From positions 1-64,000 of the forward strand of contig NZ_NSGG01000016.1 of the NCBI RefSeq assembly GCF_002295065.1: DNA of 64,000 bases. Reading direction: 5' to 3'. Made by a program: the position numbers and the translations under genes. Under the pieces are notes generated by a model. That model worked only from the letters and a program-made list of their open reading frames with translations, was not told the origin of the DNA and did not search any database. This stretch comes from Mesorhizobium sp. WSM3859. Its GTDB lineage: Bacteria > Pseudomonadota > Alphaproteobacteria > Rhizobiales > Rhizobiaceae. This document shows positions 10,146 through 19,135 of the stretch, piece by piece. Every line of letters begins with the position of its first letter. The stretch's first letter is position 1.

Positions 10146-10413
10146 CGGCCCCCGCCACGTGGCACGCCGGCTCCTGCGCCATCGATCGCGATCCCGGCTC
10201 TGTCTTCCGTGTATATGCACAGAGCTGCTCAGGTGCCAAAGACTTCAACTGCCCGAAGCTTCCAGATAATAGGCTCCGGCCATCTGAAAACGCGATGGTA
10301 CCGTCCGGGACTTTATATTGGCTAACTCGACGCTAACTGGCGCATAGTTGGGCAGGCAGCGGATCGAACTGCATCCGCCGGTCGACGCCGTCCGAAAAAT
10401 CGAGCGAAGTGAA
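10143..10413. other. Upstream region of the catabolic cluster
   Basis: No gene is seen. The stretch presumably carries the promoter for the methylaspartate ammonia-lyase gene, but I find no recognisable -35/-10, sigma-54 or NifA site. Confidence 0.35.
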
Positions 10414-11667
10414 GTGCAGATCAAAGACGTCCTTCTGGCGCCTGGCAACGGCGCATTTTTCTATGACGACCAAGCCGCCATTCGGTCCGGCGCGACCCAG
10501 GACGGCTTCATCTATATCGGCAAACCGATAACGCCTGCGTTCACGTCGATTCGCATTCCGGCATCTTCGCTTAGTGTCGGGCTTGTCCTTGCTGACGACA
10601 CCGTCGTTTGGGGCGACATGATGAGCGTCCAGTACTCTGGTGCTGGCGGGCGCGATGATTTGTTTGAAGCTCACCAAATCTCGGACTTGACGTCACGCGT
10701 CGTGGCACCACGGCTTGTCGATGTGGATGCTTCTCTCTACCTTGATGCCTGCGGGAAGGTTTTCGAGCCTATCGGACACAAGCGGTTACCTCTCGCGATT
10801 GAGTACGGGGTCAGCCAGGCCCTTCTACGCGCAGCCGCCCACCTTCAACGTACGACAATGGCAGAGATTGTATGCAGTGAATTTAACCTGCCACTGCCGA
10901 CGCGTAGAATCCCAATTTACTGTCAGAGCGGGGATGCGCGCGAAATCAACGTGGACAAAATGATTTTGAAGGCCGTGGATGTGCTTCCCCACGGCCTGAT
11001 TAACTCGCGACAGAAATTCGGCATTGACGGCCAGGCCTTCATGGAGTTCGTGAAGTGGGTTGCAGGCCGTACCCGCGAAATCGGCGGTCCGGGGTATCAT
11101 CCTGTGCTGCATTTCGATGTGTATGGCTGGATCGGCCTTGAAATTGGCCTGGAGCCGCAACGGATTGCCGACTTTATCTGCAGGGTTGCCGAGAGCGTTC
11201 CAGGTTTCACGCTCAATGTCGAGGCCCCGGCGGATTTTGGCTCGACGCAAGGTCAAATTGAGAACTACGCCGAGATTGTATCGATTTTGGACAGCCGGGG
11301 TTCGAGCGCCCGCATTGTCGCGGATGAGAGATGCAACACGCTTGAGGATATTCGGCGCTTTGCCGAAGCGAGGGCCGCGCATCTGGTCCAAATCAAGACC
11401 CCCGATGTCGGCTCAATTGCCGATACGGCGCGCGCAGTTCTCATCTGCAAGGCGAGCAAAGTAGGGGCGTATGTCGGGGGAAGCTGTACCGAGACGGACC
11501 TCTCCGCCCAGGCTTCAGTCCACGTTTCGGTGGCGACCCAGGCCGACATGATGCTCGCAAAGCCCGGAATGGGCGTCGACGAGGCATTCTCAATTGTTGG
11601 GAACGAACAAAATCGGTTGCTGGCGACGCTGAACCGTCGTCGGACTCATAACGAAAACGGTGGATGA
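10414..11667 (+). CDS. mal: Methylaspartate ammonia-lyase
   Basis: This enolase-superfamily enzyme deaminates L-threo-3-methylaspartate to mesaconate plus ammonia. The N-terminus VQIKDVLLAPGNGAFFYDDQ and GFIYIGKPITPAF match family members. Metal ligands can be placed in LHFDVYGWIG (Asp), LNVEAPADFG (Glu) and IVADERCNT (Asp); the general-base lysine is in VQIKTPDVG and the active-site histidine in DVLPHGLIN. I prefer the GTG at 10414 because alignment to family N-termini begins there; an in-frame TTG at 10348 would add 22 unmatched residues. The CoA-transferase gene follows after 15 bases. No glutamate mutase gene is in the window, so the source of methylaspartate is unclear. Confidence 0.9.
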   Translation: MQIKDVLLAPGNGAFFYDDQAAIRSGATQDGFIYIGKPITPAFTSIRIPASSLSVGLVLADDTVVWGDMMSVQYSGAGGRDDLFEAHQISDLTSRVVAPRLVDVDASLYLDACGKVFEPIGHKRLPLAIEYGVSQALLRAAAHLQRTTMAEIVCSEFNLPLPTRRIPIYCQSGDAREINVDKMILKAVDVLPHGLINSRQKFGIDGQAFMEFVKWVAGRTREIGGPGYHPVLHFDVYGWIGLEIGLEPQRIADFICRVAESVPGFTLNVEAPADFGSTQGQIENYAEIVSILDSRGSSARIVADERCNTLEDIRRFAEARAAHLVQIKTPDVGSIADTARAVLICKASKVGAYVGGSCTETDLSAQASVHVSVATQADMMLAKPGMGVDEAFSIVGNEQNRLLATLNRRRTHNENGG

Positions 11668-11682
11668 AAAGCACGGTGTCGC

Positions 11683-12834
11683 ATGCAGAACTCTCTTGAG
11701 GAGATCACTGTCGTAGCCGTGGAGCAAGCTGTGGCCGCGCCTTATGCATCCTCTCGTCTTGCGGACGCCGGCGCACGTGTCATCAAGATCGAAAGACCCG
11801 AAGGGGACTTTGCCCGAAACTACGACAGGTTGGTCCGGGGACAGAGCGCTTACTTCGTTTGGCTCAACCGAGGTAAGGAGTCGGTCTGTCTGGACCTCAG
11901 ATTGGAGGCGGATCACGTCGTTCTGGACACGCTTATTGCCAGTGCTGACGTCTTTATCCAGAATCTGAAGCCGGGCAGTGTCGATAAACTGGGTTTCGCG
12001 TCTGCGGATCTCCGTCGACGTTTCCCGCGGCTGATCACCTGCGACATCTCCGGTTTCGGGGAGAAAGGGCCGTATTCCCATTTGAAGGCTTATGATCTCA
12101 TCGTCCAGGCCGAAACAGGCCTATGCGCGATCACCGGCACCCAAGAAGGGCCTACGCGTGTAGGGGTTTCGGTTTGCGACATCTCGGCGGGCATGGCAGC
12201 GCATAGTGCCATTCTTCAGGCGCTGTATCACCGCGAGGTCACCGGCGAAGGGACAAGCATCCAGGTTTCGTTGTTCGACGCCATCGCCGACTGGATGAAC
12301 GTGCCGGTTCTGCAAAACGACTACAGCGGATATCACACGGTACGCGCCGGCGTGAAACACCCGTCGCTGGCGCCGTATGGCGCCTATCGTTGTGCCGACG
12401 GCAAAGACGTCATCTTTTCAGTTCAGAATGACCGTGAATGGGTGAATTTTTGCGAGAAGTTCCTGAAGCAACCCAAGCTTACACGCACACCTGGTTTTGC
12501 TGATAATATGGAGCGCCTTGGTCACCGTGCGCAACTTGATGAGATCATTGAACGGCGGTTTTCTGAACTATCCTGCCACGAAGCAATGGAGGAGCTTGAG
12601 GCGGCCGGTTTGGCATATGGCCGACTGAACGAAGTTGCGGATGTTTCAAGGCATCCACACACTCGCAGAGTCGAGATTGGGACGCCTGAAGGAAGCGTCG
12701 AGACGATCGCGCCGGCGGCAATTTTCAATTATGAGCAGCCCTCGCTCCGCCCAGTTCCGGCTCTTGGCGCTCATACTGAGGCTGTCCGCGAGGAGGTTCT
12801 GGGGCTTTTGCGCGACAGAGCCGCGTCAGCGTGA
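11683..12834 (+). CDS. Class III (CaiB/BaiF) CoA transferase, probably acting on mesaconate or citramalate
   Basis: At 383 residues this is a typical formyl-CoA-transferase-type enzyme. It has the N-terminal segment VVAVEQAVAAPYASSRLADA with GARVIKIERPEGDFAR, and the catalytic aspartate in LKAYDLIVQAETGL. Such enzymes move CoA between carboxylic acids through an aspartyl anhydride. Placed between methylaspartate ammonia-lyase and a CitE-like lyase, it most likely activates mesaconate or citramalate, perhaps with succinyl-CoA as donor. The specificity is inference from context. It sits 15 bases after the ammonia-lyase gene, in one transcription unit. Confidence 0.85.
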   Translation: MQNSLEEITVVAVEQAVAAPYASSRLADAGARVIKIERPEGDFARNYDRLVRGQSAYFVWLNRGKESVCLDLRLEADHVVLDTLIASADVFIQNLKPGSVDKLGFASADLRRRFPRLITCDISGFGEKGPYSHLKAYDLIVQAETGLCAITGTQEGPTRVGVSVCDISAGMAAHSAILQALYHREVTGEGTSIQVSLFDAIADWMNVPVLQNDYSGYHTVRAGVKHPSLAPYGAYRCADGKDVIFSVQNDREWVNFCEKFLKQPKLTRTPGFADNMERLGHRAQLDEIIERRFSELSCHEAMEELEAAGLAYGRLNEVADVSRHPHTRRVEIGTPEGSVETIAPAAIFNYEQPSLRPVPALGAHTEAVREEVLGLLRDRAASA

Positions 12835-12962
12835 GCGCTGAGTATGGGGAGTGCACTCTCGGTTTGCGAAAAGCCTGTGTACCTCCGATCATCTCAGCGT
12901 GTCGGCCATCCAGCAATCCCACCGCCGTCACGTTCGCTAACATTGGTTGCAGAGATGAGTCC

Positions 12963-13877
12963 ATGATCGCGGACACCCTTCCGTCAGTTGAAACCCGGAT
13001 GTCTGTACCACGTTGGAGATCCCTCCTCTTCGTACCCACTCAAGTACCGCGATTTGTGGAGACGGCCCATGAGCGGGGTGCGGATGGCGTCATACTCGAC
13101 CTCGAGGATGCCGTTCCCCAGGATCACAAGGGAGAAGCACGGCGGCAGCTTCCTGAATGCGTGGCCAAGGTGGGCCGGAGAGGTGCATCTGTTTTGGTCC
13201 GCGTTAATTCTGGTTTGCGCGCTTTGGCGGCCGATCTTGATGCAGCAGTGATAGCGGGTGTTGACGCGCTTGTTCTTCCGAAGACGGATTCGGCAGAGTG
13301 GGTACTAGAGATCGCCAATGCAGTTTCCGAACTTGAACGGGAAAGAAGTCTTCCGCTGGGACGCATCCGGTTCCTTGCCCAGATCGAGACCCCGGGCGCC
13401 TTGCAAAGGCTCGAGGCCATTGCGTTGGCACATCCCAGGATGGTCGCAATGGCGCTCGGTCCCGAAGACTTCAGTGCCGGTGTCGGTGGCTCCCCTGAGT
13501 TCGACCTTCTGTTGGCGCCGAACCTTTCTGTTCTGTTTGCCGCCCGTGCGGCCGGCTTGCTCCCCCTGGGCTTCGTAGGGAGCATCGGGGAGTTCTCCGA
13601 TAGTGATAAGCTTCGTGAAGCCGCCACGCGTGCGCGACGGCTTGGGTTTGTCGGAGCCTTGGCGATCCATCCGACACAAGTGGCCATATTCAATGAGGCA
13701 TTCTCGCCAAGCGCACAAGAACTCGAGTGGGCCCATCGTGTGGTCGCGGCGCAAACCGATTTCTCGGCGCGGGGCAGAGGTGCTTTCGCCTTGGACGGAA
13801 AGATGGTCGATGCACCGGTCATTCGAAGGGCCCGTGAAATCATCGCCTTTGGCGCGCAAGCCGAGCTGGACGTTTGA
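12963..13877 (+). CDS. CitE-like (HpcH/HpaI aldolase family) acyl-CoA lyase, probably citramalyl-CoA lyase
   Basis: The protein has the CitE/malyl-CoA lyase signature: RSLLFVPTQVPRFVETAHER, DGVILDLEDAVP (metal/acid residues), RVNSG, ALVLPKTDSAEWV, IRFLAQIETPGAL (metal Glu) and MALGPEDFS. Related enzymes split (S)-citramalyl-CoA or beta-methylmalyl-CoA into acetyl-CoA plus pyruvate or propionyl-CoA plus glyoxylate. Context with mesaconate genes favours citramalyl-CoA. The open frame extends back to a GTG at 12831 that overlaps the previous stop, but those 44 residues do not look like the family, so I start at the ATG at 12963; ATG 12999 is another option. Confidence 0.85.
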   Translation: MIADTLPSVETRMSVPRWRSLLFVPTQVPRFVETAHERGADGVILDLEDAVPQDHKGEARRQLPECVAKVGRRGASVLVRVNSGLRALAADLDAAVIAGVDALVLPKTDSAEWVLEIANAVSELERERSLPLGRIRFLAQIETPGALQRLEAIALAHPRMVAMALGPEDFSAGVGGSPEFDLLLAPNLSVLFAARAAGLLPLGFVGSIGEFSDSDKLREAATRARRLGFVGALAIHPTQVAIFNEAFSPSAQELEWAHRVVAAQTDFSARGRGAFALDGKMVDAPVIRRAREIIAFGAQAELDV

Positions 13878-14032
13878 GACCTTCGCCAACTAATGAGCCC
13901 GGGCGAGACATCACGAAAACCCCCAATTGCCCCACCCGAGGGCCTCCTCAGGGTGGCAAAGTTATTGCTATCGTGCCATCGCATTTCGAGATAGATTACA
14001 TCCAATTGGAGTTGGCCCTCGGAAGAGTACCC

Positions 14033-14959
14033 GTGGAAATCAGGCAGTTAAGATATTTCGTCGGCGTGGTTGAAGCAGGCAGCTTCACGAAGGCCGCTGC
14101 TTTCCTTAATATCGCTCAGAGCGCGCTCAGCCTTCACGTGCGTCAACTGGAGGAAGGCTTCGGCACACAGCTGCTAATACGCGATAGGACCGGCGTGACT
14201 GTCACGGCGTCGGGAGCCAAACTCCTCGATCGGGCGCGGGCGATTCTGAGGGAAATTCGACTTACCGAGGTGGAATTGACCAACTCAGCGGCTTCCCCGA
14301 CGGGGGAGGTGACTATTGGCATTCCGTCTGGAGCTGCTCGAGTCCTAAGCGGCCCGCTGCTTGAGTCGGTAAGAAACGAACTGCCCAATGTTTCCCTTAA
14401 GATGGTCGAGGGCATGACTGGACCGCTTGAGGAGTGGATGTCTGCTGGACGCTTCAATCTGGCAGTTCTCTACCGCACCGCGGACAGTGTGGGTCGAATG
14501 ACAGTATTGGCGCGCGAAGACCTCTGTCTGGTGGTGCCGTCAAGTGAGCCGCCTTTCGAGGAGTCGATATGTCTGGTGGACCTGCATGCGTTCCCGTTGG
14601 CGGTTCCCATGCGCAATAACAACGTCAGGCGCTCGGTGGCTGACGTCGTCGCACAACACGGCTGCGCTTTGGATGTCAAGTTTGAAGTGGACTCGCTCTC
14701 AACGATCATCAACATGGTCGTAGAGGGAAAAGCCCATTCTATTCTGGCCCCGTCCGCGGTCCAGAAAGAAGCCTCTCAAGGGCTGGTGCGGACCGTCAAG
14801 ATCGTCGATCCGGTGATTACCCGCTCGGTTGTGCTTGCTGTAAATCCTAAAGATGAGCGTTCAGCGGCCGTATCCGCGGTCCGCAAGCTCATCCCCAAGG
14901 TTGCCAGAGAATTAATTGAGAGCCGGGGCTGGGCAGCCGCAGCTCCTGACGCGGCCTGA
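14033..14959 (+). CDS. LysR-family transcriptional regulator
   Basis: The N-terminus VEIRQLRYFVGVVEAGSFTK leads into AAAFLNIAQSALSLHVRQLE, a standard LysR winged helix-turn-helix, and is followed by a periplasmic-binding-like effector domain of about 210 residues. The length of 308 residues is normal when the GTG at 14033 is used, with GGAAG nine bases upstream. The longer frame from 13874 adds 53 residues that do not fit. It lies between the lyase and aldehyde dehydrogenase genes in the same direction and probably controls the cluster. The C-terminus resembles the Nac/Cbl-like subgroup; the inducer is unknown, a pathway acid being the obvious guess. Confidence 0.88.
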   Translation: MEIRQLRYFVGVVEAGSFTKAAAFLNIAQSALSLHVRQLEEGFGTQLLIRDRTGVTVTASGAKLLDRARAILREIRLTEVELTNSAASPTGEVTIGIPSGAARVLSGPLLESVRNELPNVSLKMVEGMTGPLEEWMSAGRFNLAVLYRTADSVGRMTVLAREDLCLVVPSSEPPFEESICLVDLHAFPLAVPMRNNNVRRSVADVVAQHGCALDVKFEVDSLSTIINMVVEGKAHSILAPSAVQKEASQGLVRTVKIVDPVITRSVVLAVNPKDERSAAVSAVRKLIPKVARELIESRGWAAAAPDAA

Positions 14960-15134
14960 CAGCCGCCGATCTACAAAACACGACCTTTTTTGCCATTGAA
15001 TTAGATCGATCCGGATTCCAGATGGATTTCGGCAATATTCGATATTTGACCTGCTGTGACACTCGGGATGAAACTGGCTGAAGCGGTTCGGTAACGAACG
15101 GCGCTCGTAAAAATTCACGCAAGTGGAGCACGCG

Positions 15135-16568
15135 ATGTCAGACGCCATGAGCCACGAGGTTTTCATCAACGGCAAATGGCGGGTCGGTGGTAGCAGAGCC
15201 ACATTGCCGGTGATTAATCCGGCAACGGAGAAAGTATTTGCCTCGGTGGCCTCGGCGACGGTGTCGGATCTGGATGAGGCCCTTGCTTCGGCAGAACTCA
15301 GCCGCAAGGGTTGGTCTTCACGGCCTGCAAAAGAACGTGGCGAGATCCTGGCAGCAGCCGCAAGAATCTTGGCAACGAAGATTGAAGCAGCAGCCAGGGA
15401 CCTGTCGGCCGAACAGGGAAAGACGATTGCCGAAGCGGCAGGTGAGTACGCGCGCGCCGTAGAAACACTGGAGTGGAACGGCACCCACGCCGAAGAGCTG
15501 TCGGCCCCTATTCCGATGGGCCCGAACCGGATGATCGTCCCCGAGCCACTCGGCGTCGTTGCTGCCTTTACGCCGTGGAACTATCCAGCCGTTCTCATCG
15601 CCCGCAAGCTCGCCCCCGCGCTGGCGGCAGGCTGCCCGGTGATCCTCAAGGGGGCCGAAGAGGCACCGAGCGCGGCGGTCCATATCGTTGAATCGTTGCA
15701 CCAATCAGGCATCCCCGACGGCGTGGTCAATCTGGTCTTCGGCGTGCCGGTGCATATATCGCGGCATCTGCTCAGCTCGCCAATCGTGAAGGTCTTGACT
15801 TTCACGGGTTCAACCGCGGTTGGAAAACAGCTGGCCACGCTTGCCGCGAATAACTTGCAGCGTTGCATCCTTGAACTCGGTGGACATTCGCCGGTTATCG
15901 TGTGTGAGGATGCCGACTTGGGAAAGGCCGTCCCGGCAATTTCTGAATACAAGTTCGAGTGCGCGGGCCAGAGCTGCAACGCGCCCAGCAGGATCCTGGT
16001 CGCGCGGACACTCTACGACGAATTCCTATCCCGGATGACGGAAGCCGCCCGCAAAATCAGGATCGGCCTACCAGACGACGCTGCAACGGACATGGGGCCG
16101 ATGGCGAATGCGAGGCGAATCGAGGCCATGCAGCGCCTGACCAAGGATGCGGTCGAACGCGGGGCTCGCATCGAGACCGGTGGCGCCCGCCTCGACCGAC
16201 CGGGCTTTTACTGGCCGCCAACAATCCTGACGGGCGTGCCAAAGGATGCCAGAGTGCTTCATGAAGAGCCGTTCGGACCGATCCTCACGGTGGCGCCGTT
16301 CGAAGATATCGAAGAGGCAATCGAGGAAGCCAACGCGACCGATTACGGCCTGGCCGCGTATTTGTTCACTGGCGCTGCCGACGCGCAAAAGATGATGATC
16401 AACGGCCTTTCGGCAGGCGCTGTCAGTGTGAATTACCTGAAAGGGGTTTCCGCGGACGCGCCTTATGGAGGCGTCAAGCAAAGCGGCTATGGATACGAGG
16501 GGGGCGAGCTGGGGGTGCGAAGCTTTCAAATCCTCAAGATGGTAAATGGCCTCGGATCATTTGGATAA
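15135..16568 (+). CDS. NAD(P)-dependent aldehyde dehydrogenase
   Basis: A 477-residue ALDH-superfamily enzyme. Visible landmarks are FTPWNYPAVLIARKLAPALA (cofactor-site NP region), FTGSTAVGKQLA (nucleotide binding), LELGGHSPVIV with the general-base glutamate, and FECAGQSCNAPSR with the catalytic cysteine. The closest flavour is succinate-semialdehyde or betaine-aldehyde dehydrogenase. I start at ATG 15135 because GGAG lies six bases ahead; a GTG at 15123 is in frame. It is six bases from the fumarase-like gene, so they are co-transcribed. Its place in a methylaspartate route is not obvious; it may feed a related amino acid or aldehyde into the pathway. Confidence 0.88.
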   Translation: MSDAMSHEVFINGKWRVGGSRATLPVINPATEKVFASVASATVSDLDEALASAELSRKGWSSRPAKERGEILAAAARILATKIEAAARDLSAEQGKTIAEAAGEYARAVETLEWNGTHAEELSAPIPMGPNRMIVPEPLGVVAAFTPWNYPAVLIARKLAPALAAGCPVILKGAEEAPSAAVHIVESLHQSGIPDGVVNLVFGVPVHISRHLLSSPIVKVLTFTGSTAVGKQLATLAANNLQRCILELGGHSPVIVCEDADLGKAVPAISEYKFECAGQSCNAPSRILVARTLYDEFLSRMTEAARKIRIGLPDDAATDMGPMANARRIEAMQRLTKDAVERGARIETGGARLDRPGFYWPPTILTGVPKDARVLHEEPFGPILTVAPFEDIEEAIEEANATDYGLAAYLFTGAADAQKMMINGLSAGAVSVNYLKGVSADAPYGGVKQSGYGYEGGELGVRSFQILKMVNGLGSFG

Positions 16569-16574
16569 GTTTTC

Positions 16575-18119
16575 GTGGATAGAAGAACACGGACAATTGC
16601 CGGCAAGGATATCACAAGGAGCGTTGCCGACGCCCTTCAGTACATCTCGTACTACCATCCTCCAGATTACATCCGGTCTCTTTCGCAGGCCTATGCGGGC
16701 GAACAGAGCCCTGCGGCGAAGAATGCCATCGGACAGATTCTGCTGAACTCCCGCAAGGCAGCCTTCGGGCGGCGGCCGATCTGCCAGGACACTGGCCTTG
16801 TAGTGGTCTTCGCGAAGGTCGGCATGGACGCCCGCATCAAATCAACGGTCAGTTTCGCCGACCTTGTGAATGAGGGCGTCCGACAGGCCTATCTTGACCC
16901 TGACAATCCCCTTCGGCCATCGATCGTTGCCGATCCGCTCGCCGGACGGGTCAACACCCGTGACAACACTCCAGCGGTCATCCACGTCGACCTTGCACAA
17001 GGGAACCAGATTGAGATCACCATCGCGGCAAAAGGCGGCGGGTCGGAGAACAAAGCACGCTTTACCACCCTTAACCCCAGCGCGTCAGTGGCCGATTGGG
17101 TGGTCGACACCGTCTCGACCCTTGGCAGCGGGTGGTGCCCGCCCGGACTGATCTCCGTAGGCATCGGTGGTAGCGCTGAAAAGGCGATGCTGCTGGCCAA
17201 GGAGGCCATGAACCAGCCCATCGATATGGCGGAATTGATCGCCAAGGGGCCTTCAAGCGCGGAGGAGGCACTGCGGATTGAACTTTACGAACGGATAAAC
17301 GCGCTGGGCATCGGCGCCCAGGGCCTTGGCGGCCTGACGACTGTCGTCGACGTCAAGGTTGCGACTTATCCTACCCATGCCGCGTCCAAGCCCGTTGCAA
17401 TGATTCCACAATGCGCCGCCAACCGGCACCTGAAGTTTACCTTGGATGGCTCTGGTCCAGTCAGGCTGGAGCCGCCCGATTTGTGCGAATGGCCCGACAT
17501 TGGAACCGACGAATTGAGTCCAGCCGGCATACGAAGGGTCAACCTCGGCGCGTTGACTAAGGAAGAGACGGCATCGTGGCGCTGTGGTGAAACGCTCCTT
17601 CTGTCCGGAAAGATGCTGACAGGCCGTGACGCCGCCCACAAGCGAATGGTCGAGTTGATCGACGCCGGCAAGCCACTTCCGTTCGATCTGCAGGGACGCG
17701 TGATTTACTACGTTGGACCCGTCCGCGCGGTGAGAGATGAGGTCGTCGGACCGGCTGGCCCGACAACCTCCAGCCGCTTGGACGATTTTACGGAAAGGGT
17801 GCTCGCGAAAACCGGGCTTTTCGCGATGGTGGGCAAAGCGGAAAGAGGGCGGGCTGCCGTCGAGTCGATCGTACGACACAAAACGCCGTATCTTATCGCA
17901 GTGGGTGGGGCTGCCTACCTGATATCTAATTCAATCAAGGCTGCGCGGCTCGTTGCCTTTCAGGATCTCGGCATGGAAGCAGTCTATGAATTCGAGGTGC
18001 AGGATATGCCTGTCATCATGGCTGTCGATGTTGAGGGAAACTCCATTCACAATTCCGGGCCTCTTGAGTGGCGCAAGCGCATGGCGGCCGACAGCATCGC
18101 ACGCAACATCGGTGTTTGA
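16575..18119 (+). CDS. Class I fumarate hydratase / mesaconase family hydro-lyase
   Basis: At 514 residues this has the two-part class I (oxygen-sensitive, 4Fe-4S) fumarase architecture in one chain. Likely cluster cysteines are in RRPICQDTGLVVVF (Cys70), VAMIPQCAANRHLKF and the DLCEWPD stretch. The C-terminal half includes GRVIYYVGPVRAVRDEVVGP and GPTTSSRLDDF, typical of the beta domain. Class I enzymes of this type often hydrate mesaconate to (S)-citramalate as well as fumarate to malate. Next to methylaspartate ammonia-lyase and a citramalyl-CoA-type lyase, mesaconase is the likelier role. It starts at GTG 16575, six bases after the aldehyde dehydrogenase. Confidence 0.85.
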   Translation: MDRRTRTIAGKDITRSVADALQYISYYHPPDYIRSLSQAYAGEQSPAAKNAIGQILLNSRKAAFGRRPICQDTGLVVVFAKVGMDARIKSTVSFADLVNEGVRQAYLDPDNPLRPSIVADPLAGRVNTRDNTPAVIHVDLAQGNQIEITIAAKGGGSENKARFTTLNPSASVADWVVDTVSTLGSGWCPPGLISVGIGGSAEKAMLLAKEAMNQPIDMAELIAKGPSSAEEALRIELYERINALGIGAQGLGGLTTVVDVKVATYPTHAASKPVAMIPQCAANRHLKFTLDGSGPVRLEPPDLCEWPDIGTDELSPAGIRRVNLGALTKEETASWRCGETLLLSGKMLTGRDAAHKRMVELIDAGKPLPFDLQGRVIYYVGPVRAVRDEVVGPAGPTTSSRLDDFTERVLAKTGLFAMVGKAERGRAAVESIVRHKTPYLIAVGGAAYLISNSIKAARLVAFQDLGMEAVYEFEVQDMPVIMAVDVEGNSIHNSGPLEWRKRMAADSIARNIGV

Positions 18120-18193
18120 GCCTTCCTGGCCCAGGCTCGGTTGGTTGGCATCAATTCCATTGTCGCCAACGCGATTAGCTAGAGCAGAAGGTC

Positions 18194-18691
18194 ATGAAGT
18201 CGAAACCCAATCCTGCGCGCCTGGACGCTTGGGACTTCCGCATTCTCTCAGAGATTCAGTCGGAGGGCCGGATTTCAAAAAGCGAGCTTGCAAAACGCGT
18301 TCATCTTTCGGCGTCGGCCTGCTCGGAGCGGCTCCGTGCACTCGAAGCCGAAGGGTTTATTGAGGGGTTTTACGCGCGGCTGAGTCCGGCCCTCATCGGT
18401 GGCATGGTCTTTGTCATGGTGGAGGTCGTGCTTGATCGTCATCGCCTCGAGGACCAAAGACATTTCGAGACTGCGATCCAAGAATTTCCGGAAATCCTGG
18501 ATTGCTGGGCTATCGGCGGGCGCATCGATTATCTAATGCGCGTGGCAACCCTTTCTATGGCTACCTATCAGGTTTTCATGGAGGGATTGCTGCAGGCAGG
18601 CTTGGGGATCGATCAATATTATAGCCTTGTCGTGACCAAACCCGTGAAATCCAATGCGCCGATTCCCTTGTCTTCGCTAACGCAGCGGTAA
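18194..18691 (+). CDS. Lrp/AsnC-family transcriptional regulator
   Basis: The 165-residue product starts with the usual helix-turn-helix (LDAWDFRILSEIQSEGRISK then SELAKRVHLSASACSERLRA) and ends with a RAM-type ligand domain (DCWAIGGRIDYLMRVATLSM). Lrp-like regulators sense amino acids and act as dimers or octamers. GAGCAGAAGG precedes the ATG. The gene ends the catabolic cluster. The final codons, VTKPVKSNAPIP, recur in diverged form at about 22341-22400 just before the intact aminotransferase, which suggests that lrp plus aminotransferase is an ancestral pair duplicated here. Confidence 0.9.
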   Translation: MKSKPNPARLDAWDFRILSEIQSEGRISKSELAKRVHLSASACSERLRALEAEGFIEGFYARLSPALIGGMVFVMVEVVLDRHRLEDQRHFETAIQEFPEILDCWAIGGRIDYLMRVATLSMATYQVFMEGLLQAGLGIDQYYSLVVTKPVKSNAPIPLSSLTQR

Positions 18692-18887
18692 ACTCGCCCG
18701 GGCTTTGCTTCCGCGGGATTGGATCATCATTCCGCGAATTCCGTGGCGAAACACGCTCATTCCCGTGAAACACAAAGGAACCCTTCCCGTATAAGAGGCG
18801 GCTGGTCGGCGTTCCTCAATCGAAGCGGCAAGAGGATGATGCGCCTGAGCAACTTGGAAATCCCAACTGCGAGAGAAGGATCGAAGC
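18627..18887 (+). repeat. Left copy of a diverged direct repeat (lrp 3' end, promoter, aminotransferase 5' end)
   Basis: This segment matches 22334-22610 in order and orientation: the lrp tail GTGACCAAACC, then a conserved pair ATTCCGCGAATTC and CATTCCCGTGAAAC, then ATGCGCCTGAGCAA and GAGAGAAGGATCGAAGC. Divergence is substantial, by eye about a quarter of positions. Similarity stops just before the ATG of the ubiquitin-like gene at 18890. The repeat therefore brackets the ubiquitin-like operon. Confidence 0.65.
18730..18771 (+). promoter_or_regulatory. Conserved candidate operator (left copy), possibly Lrp-bound
   Basis: The pair of motifs ATTCCGCGAATTC and CATTCCCGTGAAAC is kept in both diverged copies (the other at about 22433-22478) while the bases around them differ. 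Its position between an lrp gene and the aminotransferase start suggests the Lrp-type regulator's binding site. This is inference from conservation only. Confidence 0.35.
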
Positions 18888-18889
18888 CT

Positions 18890-19135
18890 ATGGCTCCGAA
18901 AGAGAAGTTCAAATTCAAAATCGAGAACGAAAATTATGAATGGGACAACCGGTTCATAACCGGCGCTGAAGTGCGAGGCTTTGGCCCTGGCATACCAGAT
19001 AGCATGGACCTTTATGTGAAAAGGCCGGGCCAGCCCGGTCAGCCCGTTGGGCGTGGTGACTCAATCGATTTGCTGCCTCCGGGGATCGAAAAGTTTTACG
19101 CCCAGGATGCTAGTTCGGAAGCTGGACATCAATAA
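18890..19135 (+). CDS. Ubiquitin-like (Multi_ubiq-type beta-grasp) protein
   Basis: An 81-residue protein with one beta-grasp domain of the bacterial multi-ubiquitin type: KFKFKIENENYEWDNRFITG, then EVRGFGPGIPDSMDLYVKRP, ending DLLPPGIEKFYAQ followed by a short tail without a Gly-Gly end. In such operons this is the modifier that E1 adenylates and E2 carries; the tail would be trimmed by the JAB peptidase. Its stop overlaps the next gene's start (TAATG). The ribosome-binding AGAAGGA lies inside the duplicated aminotransferase start; an in-frame ATG at 18839 would fuse MRLSNLEIPTAREGSKP, a relic aminotransferase N-terminus, to the protein. Confidence 0.8.
   Translation: MAPKEKFKFKIENENYEWDNRFITGAEVRGFGPGIPDSMDLYVKRPGQPGQPVGRGDSIDLLPPGIEKFYAQDASSEAGHQ

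Noticed and set aside
12831..12962. N-terminal extension of the CitE-like gene to a GTG overlapping the CoA-transferase stop
   Set aside because: The extra 44 residues do not resemble the family, which starts near RSLLFVP; the overlap is attractive but unsupported.
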